From: JBNAVY01 sp049700195
GTDB taxonomy: Bacteria; Bacillota; Thermoanaerobacteria; Thermoanaerobacterales; Thermoanaerobacteraceae
Assembly (NCBI GenBank): GCA_049700195.1
Contig: JBNAVY010000052.1
Location: forward strand, 1 to 11,661
Direction: 5' to 3'
DNA length: 11,661 bases
The notes beneath the pieces were generated by a model that worked only from the letters and a program-made list of their open reading frames with translations, did not search any database and was not told the origin of the DNA. Below are positions 7,301 through 11,661 of the stretch, in pieces; positions within the stretch are counted from its first letter, which is position 1; every line of letters starts with the position of its first letter. The position numbers and the translations under genes were made by a program.

Positions 7301-9238
7301 ATGGACGAAAAGAGAATAGAAGAAAATCTCAACAGACTAAAAGAACTAATTCCTGTAAATTACCAGCTTAAAGAATCTCTTAAAAAAAGATTTAAAATAA
7401 ACAGATGGAAAAAGATAGGTGTAGCAATCACTATAGCTGGAGCAGTACTTTTAATGGTCTTTACTTTCGGCATCAAACACCTTCAAGACAATCTTATAAC
7501 AAAAGTAAATGCAGAAGAATTAAAGATTATAAATCAAATTTCTTTCATAAGTTTAGGAAAAATAAATGCTGGCAAAATCGCAGAATACAATGGAACTATA
7601 TATGTCCCTTTACATGAAAAGGGAATTTATAGATATGACAATAAAGGTTTTGAAAAAATAATTGATAAGCCTGCCGGCGAAGTTGCTGTTTCACCAGACG
7701 GAACAAAATTAGTATTTATAACAACCACATCTTCTGGTAAAAATGCGATTTATATAAAAGATTTAAATGATGGAAAAGAAAATAAAATAATTGAAAGCAA
7801 GGATTCAGATACCTATTATAGCGACGCAACTTTTTCACCCGATGGAAAGAAAATAATTTACACTGAACAAGTAATTTTCCCAAGAGAAACCCACGGCTTT
7901 GAAGTAAAAGAAAGCAATATCAACACTGTAGATTTAAAAAACTTAAAAATTACCAAACTGGCAGACGGGTGCTGTGGTTCTTTTGTAAAAAATGCTGATG
8001 CTATAGTCTTTGAAAGGGATAATAAAATAATCTACAAAGATTTAAAAAAGGACAGTGAAAAAATAATTGACGAAGGCAAAAGACCCTCTGTATCTCCAAA
8101 TGGCTATTATATAGCTTATGAAAAAAGTGAACTTAAAAAAGAAAAAATAGGTGATATAGAATTTAGTATAAACATGAACAATATCTGGATAGCAGATGCC
8201 TCTTCTTTAGCAACCAAAAAACAAGTGACATTAAACGTACCAAAGAGTCTACCACCAGAAATATCTGAAAAAGAAATTAAAAACTATATAACAACTACTT
8301 TATACTCTTATTACTGGCCCGTGTGGAGCAGTGATTCAAAAAGCATTTTTGTGCTGAAAAACCTGAACGAAGATATAAGAGGCAATATAATGCAGCTTAT
8401 GAAAATAGAATTGGGTACACAAACATTATCTCCCGAAGAAGTAGTAAAGAAATTCTTGCAAGCAATAATAGTAAGAGATGAAGATTTTGCAAGGGTACTG
8501 ATGAAAAATCCTCCTGCAATAATGACGGTATCAAACCCTCATCCTGTAGCCTATGAAATATTGGATTCTGGCACAGAAGGCAGTACACCTTATGTAGATG
8601 CTTCCTTGACCTATGGATATATTATGAACGGATATTGCTCTGTGAATAAATCGCGATATTATCTATCTGCCAGTGAAAATGGATATATAATAAGCAGTAT
8701 AAAACATTTAGGAACTATAGAATTCTTTGAAAAAAAAGGAACTTTTTATAAAGTAGAAAACAATGTTAAAACAAAGCTCTTTGACAAAGGAAAAATACCG
8801 AAAGAAATTTTGCCAGATACTCTTAATACCCATGCTACTACTTTGACTTATAGCCCACAAACTAACACAATATTCTTTACAATACAAACTGTTGATAGGT
8901 CTAAAACCTGGATAATAAGCTATGATATATCTAAAAAAGAATTTAAACTAATAGATTATCTTGAAAATACCGTTATACCAGATATCAAAATAGATTCTAG
9001 CGGAAAATACCTTGCAGTACTCGCTTATAACGATATATCCGAAGAGTCAAATGTTTATATGTACAATCTTAAAACGGGAGGAAGGGTAAATTTAAAAGCG
9101 AAATTTAAAAATACAAAAATAGAGGAAATATCGCCTCAATTCTGGCAGCAAGATAAACTTATATTTCAAATTTCACTAAAAGAAGGGTTTTTGTACTACG
9201 TATATGACCCTTATAAAGATGAGATTTTAATACCATAA
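7301..9238 (+). CDS. Membrane-anchored PD40/TolB-like propeller protein, putative anti-sigma factor
   Basis: This 645-residue protein has a short charged N-terminal cytoplasmic part (1-38), one membrane segment (WKKIGVAITIAGAVLLMVF, 36-54) and a large outside domain. The outer part carries beta-propeller blades of the PD40 type: VAVSPDGTKLVFI (128-140), ATFSPDGKKIIYT (176-188), PSVSPNGYYIAYE (262-274), PVWSSDSKSIFVLK (340-353) and IDSSGKYLAVLAY (564-576). Between blades, about 377-470 looks like an inserted alpha/beta domain (SPEEVVKKFLQAI onward), perhaps NTF2-like. The start at 7301 has GGAGG 7 nt upstream; earlier in-frame ATGs at 7283 and 7295 lie before or at that box. One-membrane-pass topology directly behind an ECF sigma gene points to an anti-sigma or sensor role. 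I see no zinc anti-sigma motif, so this is inference. The target of the propeller is unknown. Confidence 0.75.
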   Translation: MDEKRIEENLNRLKELIPVNYQLKESLKKRFKINRWKKIGVAITIAGAVLLMVFTFGIKHLQDNLITKVNAEELKIINQISFISLGKINAGKIAEYNGTIYVPLHEKGIYRYDNKGFEKIIDKPAGEVAVSPDGTKLVFITTTSSGKNAIYIKDLNDGKENKIIESKDSDTYYSDATFSPDGKKIIYTEQVIFPRETHGFEVKESNINTVDLKNLKITKLADGCCGSFVKNADAIVFERDNKIIYKDLKKDSEKIIDEGKRPSVSPNGYYIAYEKSELKKEKIGDIEFSINMNNIWIADASSLATKKQVTLNVPKSLPPEISEKEIKNYITTTLYSYYWPVWSSDSKSIFVLKNLNEDIRGNIMQLMKIELGTQTLSPEEVVKKFLQAIIVRDEDFARVLMKNPPAIMTVSNPHPVAYEILDSGTEGSTPYVDASLTYGYIMNGYCSVNKSRYYLSASENGYIISSIKHLGTIEFFEKKGTFYKVENNVKTKLFDKGKIPKEILPDTLNTHATTLTYSPQTNTIFFTIQTVDRSKTWIISYDISKKEFKLIDYLENTVIPDIKIDSSGKYLAVLAYNDISEESNVYMYNLKTGGRVNLKAKFKNTKIEEISPQFWQQDKLIFQISLKEGFLYYVYDPYKDEILIP

Positions 9239-9242
9239 TTTT

Positions 9243-9266
9243 AAGGCAGGCTAAAAAGCCTGCCTT
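9243..9266. repeat. Left border hairpin, end of the sigma operon
   Basis: A perfect 10-bp stem, AAGGCAGGCT/AGCCTGCCTT, with an AAAA loop starts 4 nt after the stop codon of the propeller gene. It can terminate the sigma operon, though no T-run follows. It is a direct repeat (22 of 24 bases) of the hairpin at 9534-9557. Confidence 0.75.
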
Positions 9267-9533
9267 CAGTTCGTTGACAAAGTAAAAAAATATTCAAAAG
9301 GAGATATTTTGTATCGTCGCTCCGATGCTCCAAAGCGGCAAAACTAAAACTCGACCTTCAGGTTCCGGCAGGGTACCGGGCACAATCGGCATCCATGCCT
9401 TAAGGTGCCCGCCTCCGCAATCCTTGGCTTCGGGCCTGCCTCCACCCTCGGTCTTGTTAAGTTTTGTTGCCGCTTTATCACAAGTCACTCCTTATACAAA
9501 ATTTCTCCTTTACAAAAGTTTGTCTACAGGCTG

Positions 9534-9557
9534 AAGGCAGGCTAAAATGCCTGTCTT
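9534..9557. repeat. Right border hairpin, overlapping the fetB end
   Basis: This direct repeat of the 9243-9266 hairpin differs at two of 24 bases. Arms AAGGCAGGC (9534-9542) and GCCTGTCTT (9549-9557) pair with one G-U. It contains the fetB stop codon and the last codons of that gene, and may end the fetAB transcript, but no T-run follows on the minus strand. Confidence 0.7.
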
Positions 9558-10294
9558 AATTGATGTTGTTTTGTAAAAAATGTTCTATACGTCAAAAAAG
9601 TAACAGTGAAACATGAAATAGCTACTGTTGATGCCAGCATAAATGTGACCATTATCTGGTATTTTACTGCATTAATAGGATCTACGCCTCCTAATATAAG
9701 ACCTGTCATCATACCTGGCAATTGTACGATACCTAAAGTTTTCATGCTGTCTACAGTTGGAATCATACCTGTTTTTATAGATGTCTTTATAATTTTTTGT
9801 GCCGCTTGTCTTGAGGTTGCCCCAAGTGCTAAATATACCTCTAATTCTTCCGATTTATTTTTTATCTCGTCTTTTAGCCTTGAAACAGCAAGTCCTGAGG
9901 CTACCATTGAATTTCCTATTATCATTCCTGATACAGGTATAACTTCCTGTGGCCTAAAATGGATATTTCCAAATAAAATGAGTAAAGAAATTGTAATTGT
10001 AGCACTTAGCGCTATCGAAAAAGTAATAAAATAAAAAACTTTTGGTATCCCCTTACCTCTTTTTGAAGCATTATTTCCAGCGACTACTATCATTAAAGCT
10101 ACCATTGCTAAAGTAAATAATACATTATTAGCCGAAAATATGTAATGTAAAATGTACCCTACTATTGTAAGCTGAACAACCGCTCTTATAGTACCTATAG
10201 CTATTTCCTTTTCAATCCCCAGTTTCTGATAATAAGAAACAAAAATTGATATTAGCACAAGACTTGACGCCAATGTTAAAGATAATACGCTCAT
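9542..10294 (-). CDS. fetB: FetB/YbbM-type (UPF0014) ABC transporter permease
   Basis: This 250-residue membrane protein with about seven hydrophobic segments matches the FetB (UPF0014) family. In E. coli that family forms, with FetA, an ABC exporter linked to iron homeostasis. Characteristic stretches are VIPVSGMIIGNSM (118-130), the cytoplasmic coupling region YLALGATSRQAAQ (154-166) and QLPGMMTGLILGGVDPINAVKYQ (191-213). The start codon overlaps the fetA stop by 4 nt, so the two are coupled. The last five codons (LRQAF) and the TAG stop lie within the 9241-9559 element, which may have replaced the native C-terminal tail. Iron as substrate is inferred from the family only. Confidence 0.88.
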   Translation of the reverse strand: MSVLSLTLASSLVLISIFVSYYQKLGIEKEIAIGTIRAVVQLTIVGYILHYIFSANNVLFTLAMVALMIVVAGNNASKRGKGIPKVFYFITFSIALSATITISLLILFGNIHFRPQEVIPVSGMIIGNSMVASGLAVSRLKDEIKNKSEELEVYLALGATSRQAAQKIIKTSIKTGMIPTVDSMKTLGIVQLPGMMTGLILGGVDPINAVKYQIMVTFMLASTVAISCFTVTFLTYRTFFTKQHQLRQAF

Positions 10295-11016
10295 TTAACT
10301 TCCTCCTTTAACTTGCCATCTATAAACAACTTTGTAATTTCATTTTGTGGATTTGTAAAAAAGTCATAAGTATTAGCATATTCTATAAGTTGCCCTTTAT
10401 TAATTAGAGCAGTATAATCTCCAACTCTCTTAGCCTGTTCCAAATTGTGAGTTATCCAAATAATTGTCAGATTCATTTTTTCTTTTAGATAAATTATTAA
10501 TTTTTCTACTATTTCTGTTGAGGTAGGATCAAGAGCTGAAGTAGGCTCATCAAGCAAAAGAGCTTCAGGGTTATTTGCAAGAGTTCTAGCTATAGAAATT
10601 CTTTGCTGTTCCCCTCCTGATAATTTTTTTACATCCCTTGTAGCATAATCACCATTTAATCCTACAATATTCAAATAATACTCTACATTAACATTTTTCT
10701 CACCTTTTTGCAATGGTCCATATTCTATATTATCTTTGACCGTTCCTTCAAAAAGATGAGATTGCTGAAAAACCATTCCAATTCTTCTTCGTAAATCAAT
10801 AACATCTAATTTATCAATATTTACACTGTCTATTAAAATATTACCGTATGTTGGGTCTATTAATCTGTTTATAAGTTTAACAAGCGTAGATTTACCTGCC
10901 CCAGAAGGACCGACAATAGTATGTGTTTTACTTTTTCCAAATTTAATAGTAATATTTTTTAATATTTCTTTTCTAAAACTATTATAACTTACATTTTTAA
11001 ATTCTATCTCAATCAT
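10291..11016 (-). CDS. fetA: FetA/YbbL-type ABC transporter ATP-binding protein
   Basis: This 241-residue complete ABC ATPase energises the FetB permease. Motifs visible are Walker A GPSGAGKST (36-44), the Q-loop at Q84 (MVFQQSHLFEGTV), signature LSGGEQQRISIAR (132-144), Walker B ALLLDEP (152-158, with D156 and catalytic E157), D-loop SALD and the switch histidine H190 (WITHNLEQA). I start it at ATG 11016 because GAGG lies 8 nt upstream; a GTG at 11025 in the same frame overlaps the ribosome site. It heads the fetAB operon, with a consensus promoter and a palindromic site just upstream. Assignment to the FetA type rests on the neighbouring UPF0014 permease, because ATPases of this class look alike. 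Confidence 0.9.
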   Translation of the reverse strand: MIEIEFKNVSYNSFRKEILKNITIKFGKSKTHTIVGPSGAGKSTLVKLINRLIDPTYGNILIDSVNIDKLDVIDLRRRIGMVFQQSHLFEGTVKDNIEYGPLQKGEKNVNVEYYLNIVGLNGDYATRDVKKLSGGEQQRISIARTLANNPEALLLDEPTSALDPTSTEIVEKLIIYLKEKMNLTIIWITHNLEQAKRVGDYTALINKGQLIEYANTYDFFTNPQNEITKLFIDGKLKEEVK

Positions 11017-11031
11017 ATAATTCACCTCAAT

Positions 11032-11047
11032 TGTAACAACTGTTACA
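11032..11047. promoter_or_regulatory. Perfect operator-like palindrome in the fetAB leader
   Basis: TGTAACA, AC, TGTTACA: two perfect 7-bp arms with a 2-bp centre. It lies between the fetA -10 box and the ribosome binding site, over or just after the expected transcription start, a typical repressor position. I do not recognise the regulator. It is not a Fur, PerR or LexA consensus that I know. Confidence 0.6.
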
Positions 11048-11058
11048 TTTATATTTAA

Positions 11059-11087
11059 ATTGTATACTTTCTTTGTTCTAAAGTCAA
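11059..11087 (-). promoter_or_regulatory. Sigma-A promoter of fetAB
   Basis: On the minus strand TTGACT (11087-11082) and TACAAT (11064-11059) are spaced by 17 nt, each one base off the consensus. The start would lie near 11051, just before the palindrome at 11032-11047. Confidence 0.78.
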
Positions 11088-11123
11088 CAAAACTAAAAAT
11101 TTCTGCTCAAGTTTGATATTTAT

Positions 11124-11152
11124 TTGACATTCATTTACTAAAGTAATAAAAT
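11124..11152 (+). promoter_or_regulatory. Sigma-A promoter of the S-component gene
   Basis: TTGACA (11124-11129), 17 nt, TAAAAT (11147-11152). This is a near-consensus promoter, giving a leader of about 85 nt before the ATG at 11246. The leader is very AT-rich; a small palindrome AAGTTAACTT (11167-11176) lies shortly after the expected start. I see no riboswitch. Confidence 0.75.
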
Positions 11153-11245
11153 AAAATTAACAATTTAAGTTAACTTTAATATGCAATATTATTATTTTAA
11201 ATCATAATTTAAATATTTTTAATAAAAATTTAAGGAGGAGATTTT

Positions 11246-11661
11246 ATGGATGTTAAATTTATAACAAGGACAGCAGTTTTGTTAGCAATTACTTTAATAT
11301 TTCAGTTTTTAAAAATGCCCCAACTTATAACAGGTTCTATCGTTAATGCAATGCTTTTAATTGCAGCTGGAACCGTTGGAATGTGGTCAGGAGTGACAAT
11401 AGGACTTTTAACACCGGTAATTGCATTTTTAGTAGGCATAATGGGATTTCCTTTAATGATTCCTTTTATAATGATAGGTAATGGGTTATATGTAATGCTC
11501 TTTTCAACACAAAAAAACAAAGTAATAGGAATGATAATAGGTGCTATAGTTAAGTTTATATGGCTTGCTTTATCAGTAAAATATATAATGCAGCTTTTTA
11601 ACGTAAAAGTTCCTCTAAAAATTATACAGGCTTTTACAACACCTCAGCTTATAACAGCTTT
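11246..11661 (+). CDS. ECF-transporter S component (substrate-binding membrane subunit), partial
   Basis: The frame opens with ATG after AAGGAGG (11232-11238, 7 nt spacing) and runs off the window end after 138 codons without a stop. The protein is strongly hydrophobic with several membrane segments and no signal peptide. It begins MDVKFITRTAVLLAITLIFQ and continues with ITGSIVNAMLLIAAGTVGMWSGVTIG and LTPVIAFLVGIMGFP. This layout, with helices rich in small residues and the TGS-VNAMLL stretch, resembles integral S components that bind a vitamin or similar small molecule and share an EcfA/EcfT energising module. The substrate cannot be told from this part. It is divergent from fetA. It could instead be another small membrane protein family, but I favour the S component. 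Confidence 0.72.
   Translation, partial: MDVKFITRTAVLLAITLIFQFLKMPQLITGSIVNAMLLIAAGTVGMWSGVTIGLLTPVIAFLVGIMGFPLMIPFIMIGNGLYVMLFSTQKNKVIGMIIGAIVKFIWLALSVKYIMQLFNVKVPLKIIQAFTTPQLITA

Larger units (their letters stand above)
9241..9559. mobile_element. Non-coding palindromic element, MITE-like or structured RNA
   Basis: A gene-free block of about 319 bp folds back on itself as one long imperfect inverted repeat. Matching pairs from outside in are TTAA ends (9241-9244 and 9556-9559); AAAGGAGATATTTTGTAT (9297-9314) against 9494-9511, 17 of 18; AAAGCGGCAA (9332-9341) against 9467-9476, perfect; and GGCAGG (9367-9372) against CCTGCC (9435-9440). The tip holds a nested hairpin CGGGCAC/GTGCCCG (9377-9383 and 9405-9411) around GGCA/TGCC. 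The core 9361-9440 has 53 G/C in 80 bases, far above its neighbours. Open frames of 64 and 69 codons cross it but lack proper ribosome sites and mirror each other. It encodes no transposase, so it would be non-autonomous. Its exact ends and mobility are inference. Confidence 0.6.

Noticed and set aside
9294..9534. Open frames of 64 codons (minus, 9294-9488) and 69 codons (plus, 9325-9534) in the GC-rich element
   Set aside because: They overlap each other on opposite strands, their starts have no properly spaced ribosome site, and the inverted-repeat structure with high GC explains the lack of stops. The translations are low-complexity and match no family I know.
11157..11176. TTAAC/GTTAA repeat and AAGTTAACTT palindrome near the S-component promoter as an operator
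   Set aside because: The arms are short and AT-rich in AT-rich DNA, so chance is likely. I mention it in the promoter entry only.
11153..11231. Vitamin riboswitch in the leader of the S-component gene
   Set aside because: The leader is nearly all A and T with no conserved riboswitch core (no TPP, FMN, cobalamin or preQ1 motifs visible).
11302..11520. 72-codon minus-strand frame at the right edge
   Set aside because: It is the shadow of the S-component gene, which has a strong ribosome site, a promoter and a membrane-protein composition on the plus strand.
1..11661. CRISPR array, tRNA or rRNA genes
   Set aside because: I saw no regularly spaced direct repeats and no tRNA or rRNA signature in the window. 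The ACCA-matching sequence near 6430 belongs to the T-box, not to a tRNA gene.

Overview
The window looks like a chromosomal stretch from a low-GC, endospore-forming Clostridium-type Firmicute. Thermoanaerobacter or a close relative is my best guess, but that is inference. The supporting signs are the AT-rich base composition, strong AGGAG-type ribosome binding sites, GTG starts, a Tlp-type spore protein, a T-box-controlled aminoacyl-tRNA synthetase and an ECF-transporter S component.

Layout. 122-379 (+) encodes a Tlp-family spore protein, followed by a hairpin-rich spacer. 550-2573 (-) is a two-gene pseudouridine catabolism operon: psuK, with an N-terminal winged helix fused to the kinase, then psuG, joined by an ATGA overlap. 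2704-3713 (-) is an azlC-azlD pair for branched-chain amino acid export. A 100-N assembly gap at 3775-3874 is bordered on both sides by the same 26-bp terminator hairpin. 3902-6352 (-) is leuS with a complete T-box leader carrying a CUC leucine specifier. Divergent from it, 6810-9238 (+) holds an ECF sigma factor and a membrane-anchored beta-propeller (PD40/TolB-like) protein, a probable sigma/anti-sigma pair behind an ECF-type promoter. 9241-9559 is a GC-rich, protein-free, imperfectly palindromic element of about 319 bp bordered by near-identical hairpins. 9542-11016 (-) is a fetA-fetB-type ABC transporter with a clear promoter and a perfect operator-like palindrome. At the right edge, divergently on +, starts an ECF-transporter S component cut by the window end.

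How the parts relate. leuS is controlled by leucyl-tRNA charging. azlCD lies directly downstream, behind only the leuS terminator in the sequence that can be read, so read-through could link leucine sensing to branched-chain amino acid export. The sigma factor and its partner form a self-contained envelope-sensing module. The most unusual feature is the palindromic element at 9241-9559. It supplies the last five codons and the stop codon of fetB. Its layout (a duplicated terminator hairpin flanking an insert) is echoed by the duplicated hairpin around the N gap, which raises the possibility that the gap hides another copy. Most other genes are ordinary core or accessory metabolism.
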